From contig NZ_LGEG01000251.1 of the NCBI RefSeq assembly GCF_001280125.1, forward strand, positions 1 through 64,000: a stretch of 64,000 bases of DNA, read 5' to 3'. Under the pieces are notes generated by a model. That model made no database searches. It had not been told where the DNA came from and saw only the letters and a list, made by a program, of their open reading frames with translations. A program made the translations under genes and the position numbers. Shown piece by piece: positions 56,860 to 64,000 of this stretch. The stretch comes from Streptomyces sp. NRRL F-6492. GTDB taxonomy: Bacteria; Actinomycetota; Actinomycetes; Streptomycetales; Streptomycetaceae. Every line of letters starts with the position of its first letter. The stretch's first letter is position 1.

Positions 56860-57081
56860 CTACACGATCTGGCCGGCGCAGGCCGGAAGGCAGGCGGCGG
56901 CGAGGCGCTCCTGCGCGACGGCCTCGGTGAGGTGCGCCTGGAGCTGCGCCGAGCTGATCTGCTGAGGCCTGGGCGACGACGACGGCTGCGCGGCCGCGCC
57001 ACCCGCTCCGCCGAGGAGAAGCGCGGCCGCGGCGGCTGCCGCCGCGGCGCCACCGGCGGCGGAACGACCCGAGTACGTCAT
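56860..57081 (-). CDS. Small secreted Ala-rich peptide with C-terminal CxxxC
   Basis: A 73-residue precursor. Residues 1-31 form an Ala/Leu/Gly-rich signal (AAAAAAAALLLGGAGGAAA, likely cut after AAA before QPSSS). The mature part of about 42 residues has a Gln/Ser linker, an amphipathic helix (AQLQAHLTEAVAQERLAAA) and the end CLPACAGQIV (Cys64, Cys68). GGAGGTTTCGTC before ATG 57081 is a strong ribosome site. It could be a modified or disulfide-bonded secreted peptide; no modifying enzyme of a known RiPP class is adjacent apart from the Cys-rich protein. Function is unknown. Confidence 0.68.
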   Translation of the reverse strand: MTYSGRSAAGGAAAAAAAAALLLGGAGGAAAQPSSSPRPQQISSAQLQAHLTEAVAQERLAAACLPACAGQIV

Positions 57082-57254
57082 GACGAAACCTCCTGGATTG
57101 ACCTGCGGAAATGGGGCGTAGGAGGACGGTAGGACGCTCCCGCGACCACCAGCGGCAGTTCCGGCGGCGGCTCGGCGGCGGCTTCGGGCACGGTCCGGGG
57201 CGGGAACGCCTGCGGCGGCGGTCCCGTGCGGCTCGAACCCCGGTGACCCGCCCT

Positions 57255-57318
57255 GGGGCGTGTGTCGAAGGTCCCGTCTGCCCTTCGGGCAGACGACGCC
57301 ACTTCCGACACGCGCCCT
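57255..57318 (-). terminator. Compound hairpin at the 3' end of the SUKH gene
   Basis: An inner perfect stem CGTCTGCC/GGCAGACG (57275-57282, 57288-57295) has a CTTCG loop. Outer arms GGGGCGTGTGTCG and CGACACGCGCCC pair imperfectly around it. The outer right arm includes the TAG of the minus-strand gene (57317-57319). Confidence 0.65.
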
Positions 57319-59101
57319 AGCCGCCCAGGTCCGCGGCGAGGTCGTCGCGCCAGTGCACGGAAAGCCGCTGGTACAGGATCGTGGCCGCCGCGGCCGGCAG
57401 GGGCAGCAGGAGGAATTCGCGCAGTGCCCCGGCCGCCGAGTCCCGTGCGGCCCACGCGGCGAGGTCGGCCGCGGTGACGGGCGCCGGGTCCGGTCCGCGC
57501 CGGGCCGCGTCCAGCAGTCCCCGTGCGGCCCGGACCTCCGCCGAGAGGGTCCTCATCCGCAGGTCGAGGTCCCCGCCGGCCGGGAGGTCCACCGGCTCGT
57601 TCCGGCGGATCCGCTCCAGCGCCCCCGCGATCTCCGGGTAGGCGTCGATGCCGGTCTCGGACGCCAGCCGGCCGAGCTGCGCCGCCATCGCGGAGCGCAA
57701 CCGCTCCGGCGGCGTCCGCTCGACGATCCCGCCGAGGTCGACGTCGCGCACCGAGGAGACCGGGGTCCGCGCCGGAGGGAGGTCGTCGAGGACCGGCAGC
57801 AGCAGCGCGCTCGCCAGCGGCTCGTCGCCGTCCGCCGCCGGGTCCCAGGTGATGCCGTGCTCCGTCGCCAGGGCGGCCAGCAGCCGGGTGTAGGCGGCCG
57901 TGGAGCCGGGCCAGGGGTCGACGCCGATCCGCTGCCACTGCTGTCCGTCGCGTCCGAGCGCGGGCTTCCCGTCGGGCCCGGTCACGTAGTCCTCGCGGGG
58001 CGAGAGGACCCGGCGGGCCGCCCCGGGCCGCTCCGCACCGTCCTCGACGACGGTGACCCGCACCTCGGGCCCCTCCTTGGCCAGGCGCACGACCCGGGTC
58101 CCCCGGGACAGCCGGCGCAGCACCTCCGGGCGGCCGAACTGGGGGTCGCCGCCCTCCTGGGTGGCGTACGACCACCCGTCGCCGCACCGGCCGGCCCGGA
58201 CCATCGGACGGCACGCCGCCCAGGGCGCGGCGGCGGACGACCGCGCCTGCTCCCGGCTGCGCGGTCCGGCGGTCGCGGGCACCGCGCCCAGTCCGTCCAG
58301 CAGTTCCCCGGGCGAGACGCCCGCCACGAACACGACGTCCGGCTGCGCGGGGGGCGGCTCGGCCGGGGTTCCGAAGCCGAGGACGACGTACGACTCGCCG
58401 GGCTGCGGGGCGGGCGGCGCCGGCTCGGCCGGCGGGACCTGCGGCTCGGTGGTCCCGGCGGCGAGGCCGAGGGGGGAGGACGGGTCGGGGACGGCCGTCC
58501 TGTCGTGGTCCCAGATCAACCGGCCCTCGAAGCCGAGCGGAGTGCTCCCGTGGAAGGGCGTGCCGTTCTCCAGGGCCGTGGCGAGGTCGGCGAGGACGTG
58601 CCGCAGGCCCGGCCAGTCGGTGAAGGACGGGCAGCCCTCGTCGAAGTACCGGCCTATGCGCCCGTGGTGCGGGCCGGGCCGGGTGACCACGAAGAGCCCG
58701 TCGGAGGACTGCCAGCCGATGCCCAGGGTGATCAGCAGGCGCTCGTGCGGCCAGTACGCGTGCTGGTCGCGTTCCTCCTCGTCGAGATCGGCCTCGGCGA
58801 CTTCCTCGGCGGCCTCCTCGCCGATGTGCCGCAGGAACTCGGTGCTGTTGACGATGTCCTCGACTCCGGACAGCGGTCCGTAGTGGTCGAGCGTCGGCGT
58901 TCCGTCCTGGAGCCGTACGCCGTCGTGACGCAGCAGCGACTCCTTCAGGTCGGACGGGAACGTCACGCCCAGACGGAGTTCGGCCGCCGCGACGTCCTCC
59001 GGGCGGGCCGGCGGCCGGAGCAGTCCGTGGCTGAGGGGAGCGTGCTCCGCGAGCCAGGTCTCGATGCGGTCCCACGACTGGGCGACGGTGAGCGTGATCA
59101 T
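57317..59101 (-). CDS. SMI1/KNR4 (SUKH) family protein
   Basis: A 594-residue protein. SUKH-like domain about 1-170 (WDRIETWLAEHAPL; RPEDVAAAELRLGVTFPSDLKESLLRHDG; LLITLGIGWQSSDGLFVV). The middle has a Pro-rich linker (about 215-240). A C-terminal half with helical segments (AYTRLLAALATEHGI; LRLRTLSAEVRAARGLL-like) is of unknown fold. SUKH proteins are often immunity proteins for contact-dependent toxins, but many standalone Streptomyces members exist and no toxin gene is adjacent. The ATG at 59101 has no strong ribosome site. Confidence 0.82.
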   Translation of the reverse strand: MITLTVAQSWDRIETWLAEHAPLSHGLLRPPARPEDVAAAELRLGVTFPSDLKESLLRHDGVRLQDGTPTLDHYGPLSGVEDIVNSTEFLRHIGEEAAEEVAEADLDEEERDQHAYWPHERLLITLGIGWQSSDGLFVVTRPGPHHGRIGRYFDEGCPSFTDWPGLRHVLADLATALENGTPFHGSTPLGFEGRLIWDHDRTAVPDPSSPLGLAAGTTEPQVPPAEPAPPAPQPGESYVVLGFGTPAEPPPAQPDVVFVAGVSPGELLDGLGAVPATAGPRSREQARSSAAAPWAACRPMVRAGRCGDGWSYATQEGGDPQFGRPEVLRRLSRGTRVVRLAKEGPEVRVTVVEDGAERPGAARRVLSPREDYVTGPDGKPALGRDGQQWQRIGVDPWPGSTAAYTRLLAALATEHGITWDPAADGDEPLASALLLPVLDDLPPARTPVSSVRDVDLGGIVERTPPERLRSAMAAQLGRLASETGIDAYPEIAGALERIRRNEPVDLPAGGDLDLRMRTLSAEVRAARGLLDAARRGPDPAPVTAADLAAWAARDSAAGALREFLLLPLPAAAATILYQRLSVHWRDDLAADLGG

Positions 59102-59229
59102 GTCGGCACCCTAGGCGGGGGCACTGACACTCCCCCGCCCGCTACGACGGCCGTCGGGCCCGGCGGCCGGGCGGTTCGCGCGGTCGAAGCCCGGCCGGTC
59201 GGCAACTCCTCGGCCCGTGGCGGCGGTTG

Positions 59230-59823
59230 TCAGCGCGGGGTGGTGTCGTCGGCCTTGAACGGGGCGCCGTGGCCGGGCACGATCAGGTCCGCGGCGGCCA
59301 GCACCCGGAGCCGGGAGGCGCGCAGCACCTCGCGGTCGGGGGCCACGGGGTCGTCCGCCGGGCCGTTCGCGTGCCACCACAGGTCGCCGGCGAAGGCGAC
59401 CACGCCCGCCTCCGTGCCCGCCAGCAGGGTGATGTCCTCGGCGCTGTGGCCCGGAGTGCGGATCAGCCGCAGCGACGGGGTGAGTTCGTAGCCCTCCGCG
59501 TCCCGGTTCTTCCACTGGTGGCCGCGGTACTCCACCTTGTGGTCGTGCACCCGGGCCTGCCCGAAGAGGCCCACGTTCATGGTGTTGTCCGGGTGGTGGT
59601 GGCTGAGCACCACGTCGGTGATGTCGTCGGGGCCGAGCCCCAGCTTCGCGAGCGGGTCGAGGATCAGGTCGTGGCTCGCCACCATGCCCGGGTCGAAGAT
59701 CACGTGCCGGCCGGCGTCGGACACGTAGGAGACGGTGGCGGCGACTCCGGGGCCGGTGGAGCCGACGTATCCGGTGGTCAGGACGGTGTATGCGGCGCTG
59801 CGGCCGAGCGGTGCGTCTGTCAT
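59230..59823 (-). CDS. Metallo-beta-lactamase-fold hydrolase
   Basis: A 197-residue MBL-fold protein. HVIFDPGMV near 40, the metal motif LSHHHPDNTMN near 73-83 (HxHxDN variant of HxHxDH), RTPGHSAED near 123, AFAGDLWWH near 142 and VPGHGAPF near 183 give the full ligand series. The Asn for the last His of the first motif is typical of N-acyl-homoserine-lactonase-like/YcbL-distant members. The substrate is unknown. It is divergent from the GlxA-type regulator 82 bases away, which probably controls it. Confidence 0.85.
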   Translation of the reverse strand: MTDAPLGRSAAYTVLTTGYVGSTGPGVAATVSYVSDAGRHVIFDPGMVASHDLILDPLAKLGLGPDDITDVVLSHHHPDNTMNVGLFGQARVHDHKVEYRGHQWKNRDAEGYELTPSLRLIRTPGHSAEDITLLAGTEAGVVAFAGDLWWHANGPADDPVAPDREVLRASRLRVLAAADLIVPGHGAPFKADDTTPR

Positions 59824-59905
59824 GGCCTCAATGTTCGTGGAGGGAGGGGCCGTTCACGAGTGGCACGTCTGCCGCTGATCGCAGGATTGCTGCCACACTG
59901 TGCGC

Positions 59906-60862
59906 ATGGCTCCCTTCACGACCGTCGCCGCGTACGCCCCGCCCGGTGTCGGCATGCTCGCCGTCGGCATCGTCGCCGAGGTCTTCGGCCCGCACGGCGA
60001 GGCGCTGCCCGGCTTCGACTTCGCCCTGTGCGCCGACCGGTCCGGGCCGGTCACCACCGACGTCGGGGTGCCGCTCGACGTCACGCACGGCCTGGACCGG
60101 CTCGTCTCGGCCGACCTGGTGATCGCCCTGCCGTGGACCGGCTTCCGCACGCCGCCCGCTCCCCCGGTGCTCGACGCGCTGAAGGCCGCGCACGAGCGCG
60201 GCGCGCTGGTGGTGGCCCACTGCGTCGGGACCTTCGCGCTCGCCGCCGCCGGGCTGCTGGACGGCCGGCGGGCCACCACCCACTGGCGGTTCGCCGAGCT
60301 GCTCGCCCGCCGCCATCCCGAGGTCACGGTCGACCCCGACGCCCTCTACGTCGACGAAGGACGCGTCGTCACGGGCGCGGGGGCCGCCGCGGGCTTCGAC
60401 CTCTGCCTGCACCTGCTGAGGCGGGAGCACGGAGCCGCGATGGCCAACGGCGTCGCCCGGGACGTGGTGCTGCCCTCCCACCGCGACGGCGGGCAGGCGC
60501 AGTACCTGGCCGCCCCCGTCCCCGAGGGCTGCCGCGACGAGCGCCTCACCGAGGTCCTGGCGTGGGCCCGCGAGAACCTCCACCAGCCGCTTCCCGTGGC
60601 GGAGCTGGCCCGGCGCGCCCTGATGAGCAAACGCTCCTTCGCCCGCCGCTTCGCCGCCGCGACCGGCACCACCCCCCACGCCTGGTTGCGGAGCCTGCGG
60701 CTGAGCAGTGCCGAGGAGCTGCTGGAGACGACGGACCTGCCGGTCGAGGAGGTCGCCCGCCGCGTCGGGTACGGAAGCGCGACCGTCCTGCGTGAACAGT
60801 TCGTACGCCGCCGGGGAGTGCCGCCCCGCTCGTACCGCCGCGCCTTCACGAACGCGCCGTGA
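59906..60862 (+). CDS. GlxA-type AraC family regulator (DJ-1/PfpI + HTH)
   Basis: A 318-residue regulator. N-terminal DJ-1/PfpI domain about 1-170 (GMLAVGIVAEVFGP; VVAHCVGTFALAAAGLLDGRRATTHW with the nucleophile-elbow Cys) and C-terminal AraC HTH about 215-315 (ELARRALMSKRSFARRF; VEEVARRVGYGSATVLREQF). It belongs to the FtrA/GlxA group that respond to small metabolites. The ATG at 59906 is preferred; a GTG two codons upstream is possible. It is divergent from the MBL-fold gene. Confidence 0.9.
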   Translation: MAPFTTVAAYAPPGVGMLAVGIVAEVFGPHGEALPGFDFALCADRSGPVTTDVGVPLDVTHGLDRLVSADLVIALPWTGFRTPPAPPVLDALKAAHERGALVVAHCVGTFALAAAGLLDGRRATTHWRFAELLARRHPEVTVDPDALYVDEGRVVTGAGAAAGFDLCLHLLRREHGAAMANGVARDVVLPSHRDGGQAQYLAAPVPEGCRDERLTEVLAWARENLHQPLPVAELARRALMSKRSFARRFAAATGTTPHAWLRSLRLSSAEELLETTDLPVEEVARRVGYGSATVLREQFVRRRGVPPRSYRRAFTNAP

Positions 60863-61033
60863 CGGAGCGGGCCGCTCGCGTGACGGAGCGGACCGATCAA
60901 AGAGGGCTTTTCATTACTTTCATCTTGTTTTCCGCTCTTCCTTCCGGGTAGCAGGCCGAAGGTGAGGGAACGCGACGTTCCACATGGGCCGCCGCGTTCC
61001 CCGTACCCCGATCCGTCCCGTACTGGAGCTTCC
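60863..61033 (+). promoter_or_regulatory. Promoter region of the aldehyde dehydrogenase gene
   Basis: A distinctly AT-rich patch for this genome (60911-60935: TCATTACTTTCATCTTGTTT and following) sits 100 bases before the start. It probably contains the -35/-10 region. Repeated TGACGGAGCGG units precede it at 60859 and 60881. CTGGAG at 61024-61029 is the ribosome site. Confidence 0.5.
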
Positions 61034-62449
61034 ATGCCGGAGCAGCGCAAGAGCCCGTTCGCCACCGTCAGCCCGTACACCGGGGAAACCCTCGCGGAGT
61101 TTCCGGTGATCGAGGGCGAGGAGGTCGACTCGGCCCTCGAAACCGCAGGTCACGCCTTCGAGGCGTGGCGCAGGCGGCCGATCGGCGAGCGCGCCGCGGT
61201 GGTCGGGCGTGCGGCCGGGCTGATGAGGGAACGCAAGGAGCCGCTGGCCCGGCTCCTCACCGAGGAGATGGGCAAGCTGATCGGGGAGGCGCGCGGCGAG
61301 GTGGACCTCGCGGCCTCGATCCTGTCGTACTACGCCGAACACGGACCCGACTTCGCGGCGAACGAGCCGCTGGACGTCGAGGAGGGGGAGGCGTACCTCG
61401 TCAACGAGCCGTTGGGCGTCCTCCTCGGCGTGATGCCGTGGAACTTCCCGTACTACCAGGTGGTGCGCTTCGCCGCCCCGAACCTGGTCCTCGGCAACAC
61501 CGCGCTCGTCAAGCACGCGGGGATCTGCCCGCAGTCGGCGCTGGCCCTGGAGAAGCTGTTCCGCGACGCGGGGGCGCCCGAGGGCGTCTACACCAACCTG
61601 TTCGTGAGCCACGACGAGGTCTCGCGCATCATCGACAGCCCGGTCGTCCGGGGAGTGTCGCTGACCGGCAGCGAGCGCGCGGGCGCGCAGGTCGCCGAAC
61701 GGGCCGGGCGCAACATGAAGCCGAGCCTGCTGGAACTGGGCGGCAGTGACGTCTTCGTCGTGCTGGACGGCGAAGGGCTGGAACGCACGGTCGGTGCCGC
61801 GGTGGCCGGCCGGATGGCGAACACCGGGCAGAGCTGCGTGGCGTCGAAGCGGTTCATCGTCCTCGACGAGGTCTACGACGACTTCGTCGCGGGGATGCGC
61901 CGCGCGTTCGAGGCGCTGGTCCCCGGCGACCCGGCGGACGAGGCGACCACGCTGGGCCCCCTCTCGTCGGAGCAGGCGGCCGCCGGCCTGGCCGAGCAGA
62001 TCCGCGAGACGGTGGACCAGGGGGCCGAGCTCGTCACCGGCGGCCACCGGATCGACCGTCCGGGCGCCTTCGTCGAGCCGACGATCCTCACCGGCGTCAA
62101 GCCCGGGATGCGCGCCTACGCGGAGGAGCTCTTCGGTCCCGCCGCCGTGGTCTACCGGGTGGCCGACGAGGACGAGGCGGTCGCCCTCGCCAACGACAGC
62201 CAGTACGGTCTCGGCGGTTCCGTCTTCTGCGCGGACGTGGAACGCGGCCGCCGGGTCGCCGAGCGGGTGGAGACCGGCATGGTGTGGGTCAACCATCCGA
62301 CCTCCACGCAGGCCGGCCTGCCCTTCGGCGGCATCAAGCGCTCCGGTTACGGACGTGAGCTCTCCCGGCTCGGCATGCAGGAGTTCGTCAACCGCAAGCT
62401 GGTGCGCGTCCTGCCCCCCGACGCGGAACTGGGCGGCGTCGCCGGCTGA
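61034..62449 (+). CDS. Succinate-semialdehyde dehydrogenase-like aldehyde dehydrogenase
   Basis: A 471-residue NAD(P)-dependent [25 protein letters not shown] near 138-158 and [10 protein letters not shown] bind the cofactor. [20 protein letters not shown] (catalytic Glu near 236) and [12 protein letters not shown] (catalytic Cys near 270) are intact. Length and the short N-terminus resemble GabD2-type NADP succinate-semialdehyde dehydrogenases. The ATG at 61034 follows CTGGAG. It stands alone; no GABA transaminase is adjacent, so the substrate remains open. Confidence 0.88.
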   Translation: MPEQRKSPFATVSPYTGETLAEFPVIEGEEVDSALETAGHAFEAWRRRPIGERAAVVGRAAGLMRERKEPLARLLTEEMGKLIGEARGEVDLAASILSYYAEHGPDFAANEPLDVEEGEAYLVNEPLGVLLGVMPWNFPYYQVVRFAAPNLVLGNTALVKHAGICPQSALALEKLFRDAGAPEGVYTNLFVSHDEVSRIIDSPVVRGVSLTGSERAGAQVAERAGRNMKPSLLELGGSDVFVVLDGEGLERTVGAAVAGRMANTGQSCVASKRFIVLDEVYDDFVAGMRRAFEALVPGDPADEATTLGPLSSEQAAAGLAEQIRETVDQGAELVTGGHRIDRPGAFVEPTILTGVKPGMRAYAEELFGPAAVVYRVADEDEAVALANDSQYGLGGSVFCADVERGRRVAERVETGMVWVNHPTSTQAGLPFGGIKRSGYGRELSRLGMQEFVNRKLVRVLPPDAELGGVAG

Positions 62450-62471
62450 ACCGGCCCGGCGCGGGAGCGGG

Positions 62472-62508
62472 CGGTCGCCCCTCCGCCGCGGGGGCGGAGG
62501 GGCGACCG
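62472..62508. terminator. Perfect 16-bp hairpin between convergent genes
   Basis: 62472-62487 (CGGTCGCCCCTCCGCC) pairs exactly with 62493-62508 around a 5-base loop. It lies between the stops of the aldehyde dehydrogenase gene and the GH43-ricin relic and can serve both. Confidence 0.8.
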
Positions 62509-62523
62509 GAGGAAGCGCCGCCG

Positions 62524-63690
62524 TCAGGCGATGGCCCGCTCCCACTGCTGGTTCTGGCCGCCGTTGCAGGTCCACTGGTCGAGCGCGGCGCCGTCCGCGT
62601 ACGAGTGGTCGGCGACGTCCAGGCACTTGCCGCCGTGCCGGGCGACCAGCCGGCTGTAGCCGGCGTCGTCCGTCGGCTCGACCTTCCAGTGCTGGGACTT
62701 CGCGGAGCCGCAGGTCTTCTGGACGACCGGGGCGCCTTTCTCTGTGGGCGTTCCGCTCGCTTCGAGGCACTTGCCGCTGTTGCGGGCCATGATCCGGACG
62801 TAGCCGCTGGTGCCCACGTTCTTGAACCAGTACTGCTGGTTGATGTCCCCGCCGCAGCCCCACTGGATGATCCGGGCGCCATCGGCGGAGTCGAAGCCGG
62901 AGACGTCGGCGCACTTGCCGCTGCTGCGGACCGACAGCGTCTCCCAGATCACGTTCATGCCGGTCACCTTTCCGGCCGCGGTGTCGATCGTGACCTTGGG
63001 CGAGTAGTCCATGGTCATGGTGGTCCTGGTGGGGAACTTCAGCGGGAGCCAGACGTACTGGGAGTCCTGGACCGTGCCGCCCATGGAGTTGCCCCAGCGG
63101 TCGCCCATGTAGAGGTACGAGGTGCCGGAGGTGCCCTGGACCGGCAGGACGTAGGCCGTCTGGCTGCGGTAGGCGGTGGAGTTCCCGATGTCCTTCAGGC
63201 CGCTCCAGGCGCCGGTGACGCTGGTGGCGGTGGCGTACTTCTGCTGGTTGGGCGCCCAGCCGGTGGCGCCGGAGGTGAGTAGGAAGTAGACGCCGTCGCG
63301 CTTGAACATCGCGGGGGCCTCCCGCCACTGCCCGGCCCACAGCTTCTTCACCTGGGCGTCGATGCCGGTGTAGTCGGAAGTGAGGCGGTAGACGTGCAGG
63401 TCGGCGTTCTCGTTGGCCGCGGAGATCATGTAACCGGTGCCGTCGGTGTCGACGAACGTCGTGATGTCACGCGACATGTGGCCCAGCGGACGGAAGCTGC
63501 CGCGCCAGGAGTAGTCGCCGTCGACGGTGTCCGACACGGCCACCGCGGCGCGGGCCTCGGAGTAGTCGGTGGCGCTGCCCTCCTTGTGCATCCACATCAC
63601 GAACTGGCCGGTCGAGGCGTTGTAGACGACCTTGGGGCGCTCGATGTTGGCGCCCACGAGCTCCAGCGGCTTCGTGGAAACCGATCGGCG
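62524..63690 (-). pseudogene. GH43-type glycosidase with ricin-B domain, N-terminally truncated
   Basis: From about 63680 down to the stop at 62524 the frame matches secreted GH43-like glycosidases: ANIERPKVVYNASTGQFVMWMHKEG, SFRPLGHMSRDITTF, MISAANENADLHVYRL, EAPAMFKRDGVYFLLTSG, YLYMGDRWGNSMGG. A ricin-B lectin follows (about the last 150 residues; SSGKCADVSG, NSGKCLEASG, HGGKCLDVAD). Intact homologues have about 130 more N-terminal residues with a signal peptide and the catalytic base region. Upstream codons here (to 63972) are Arg/Ala-rich shadow sequence without a signal. The gene is probably a relic, or its 5' end was replaced at a junction near 63690. Confidence 0.7.
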
Positions 63691-64000
63691 GACGGCCGAC
63701 GCCCTGAAGCGGGGTCCCTCGTTCGCCGTACGGCCGGACCGCGCTGACCCGGATGCTGCCCGGCCGCCGCACCCCCTGGGCCGCGATCGCCGCCTCCTGC
63801 GTACTGCTCGCCCCCCCCGGATCGAGGCGGAGGTGTGGCTGCGCGGCTCGGCGGTCCTCGCCCTGGCGGTGGTGCTCGCCGCGGTCGCGGCGAAGCGGCG
63901 CCGCCGCCCGGAGGCGGAGGGGGCGCGGAGGCCTGACGGTGGGGAGGGGCGGGGCGCGGCCCGCTTCCCCACAGGGCCGGCCGGATCAGGGACACGGGTT
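63691..64000. other. Right-edge sequence without an assignable gene
   Basis: On the plus strand one frame (about 63815-63910) encodes a single hydrophobic helix (LRGSAVLALAVVLAAVAA) followed by KRRRRPE, which looks like the C-terminus of a membrane protein, but no start or further homology is visible. The minus strand continues the truncated GH43 frame without recognisable sequence. This may be foreign to the GH43 gene. Confidence 0.35.

Noticed and set aside
57255-57318. Insertion-sequence terminal repeat
   Set aside because: The GGGGCGTGTGTCG-like arms resemble some IS ends, but there is no transposase, no target duplication and the arms fold around a CTTCG loop at a gene end, so a terminator is the simpler reading.
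57317-59101. Toxin-immunity locus
   Set aside because: A SUKH domain alone is not enough; no polymorphic toxin or secretion gene is adjacent.

Overview
The window is very GC-rich, with strong third-position GC bias, GTG/TTG starts and many 4-base stop/start overlaps. It looks like part of a Streptomyces (or close relative) chromosome, probably accessory or arm-proximal, because biosynthetic genes, secreted sugar enzymes and gene relics are interleaved with metabolic genes. No rRNA, tRNA, insertion sequence or CRISPR array was found.

Layout. (1) 1-7927, minus strand: the start of a type I polyketide cluster. A tightly coupled operon encodes a KAS III-like enzyme, a discrete ACP, an E2-type acyltransferase, an alpha/beta hydrolase and a type II thioesterase. 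It runs into a modular PKS whose loading module has a KSQ domain; the PKS leaves the window on the left. The ACP/E2/hydrolase order matches the tetronate and spirotetronate starter cassettes (chlD2-D3-D4, agg3-5, abyA3-A5), but the FkbH glyceryl-transfer gene is missing from its usual place. A divergent Sfp-type phosphopantetheinyl transferase follows. (2) 8.9-9.95 kb: two broken genes (DHA2 transporter, FrnE-type oxidoreductase) abut head to head and mark the cluster edge. (3) 10-20 kb: ordinary genes (opcA, DoxX, M20 dipeptidase, HdeD, DUF350, WGR/propeller, ROK and HxlR regulators, ketopantoate-reductase-like enzyme). (4) 20.3-26.2 kb: divergent xylB/xylA and a lutABC lactate-oxidation operon. 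(5) 27-31.5 kb: acyl-CoA oxidase, a DedA-like protein and a YbdK-type ligase.

(6) 31.6-54.7 kb is the most striking part. Three large secreted proteins with ricin-B lectin tails (ThuA+DUF1080; PQQ-type sugar dehydrogenase+PKD+CBM6; PA14+propeller) precede a ROK regulator, a perfect-period array of eight 25-bp repeats, and a 13.7-kb co-directional gene train. The train contains a monosaccharide ABC importer, a Gfo/Idh/MocA oxidoreductase, a TIM-barrel isomerase, an inositol-phosphate-synthase-like cyclase, an NDxxD prenyltransferase, another TIM barrel, and EboA-, TatD (EboB)-, EboE- and EboF-like proteins. I read this as an Ebo/EDB metabolite-export cluster with two changes: a MIPS-type cyclase stands where EboD (dehydroquinate-synthase-like) is usual, and it is coupled to its own sugar importer and possibly to 3-keto-glycoside chemistry.

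(7) 55-64 kb: a membrane-anchored metallophosphoesterase, a small Ala-rich secreted peptide with a Cys-rich partner, a SUKH protein, a divergent metallo-beta-lactamase-fold/GlxA-type regulator pair, an aldehyde dehydrogenase, and an N-terminally truncated GH43-ricin gene at the right edge. Convergent gene pairs are repeatedly separated by long hairpins.
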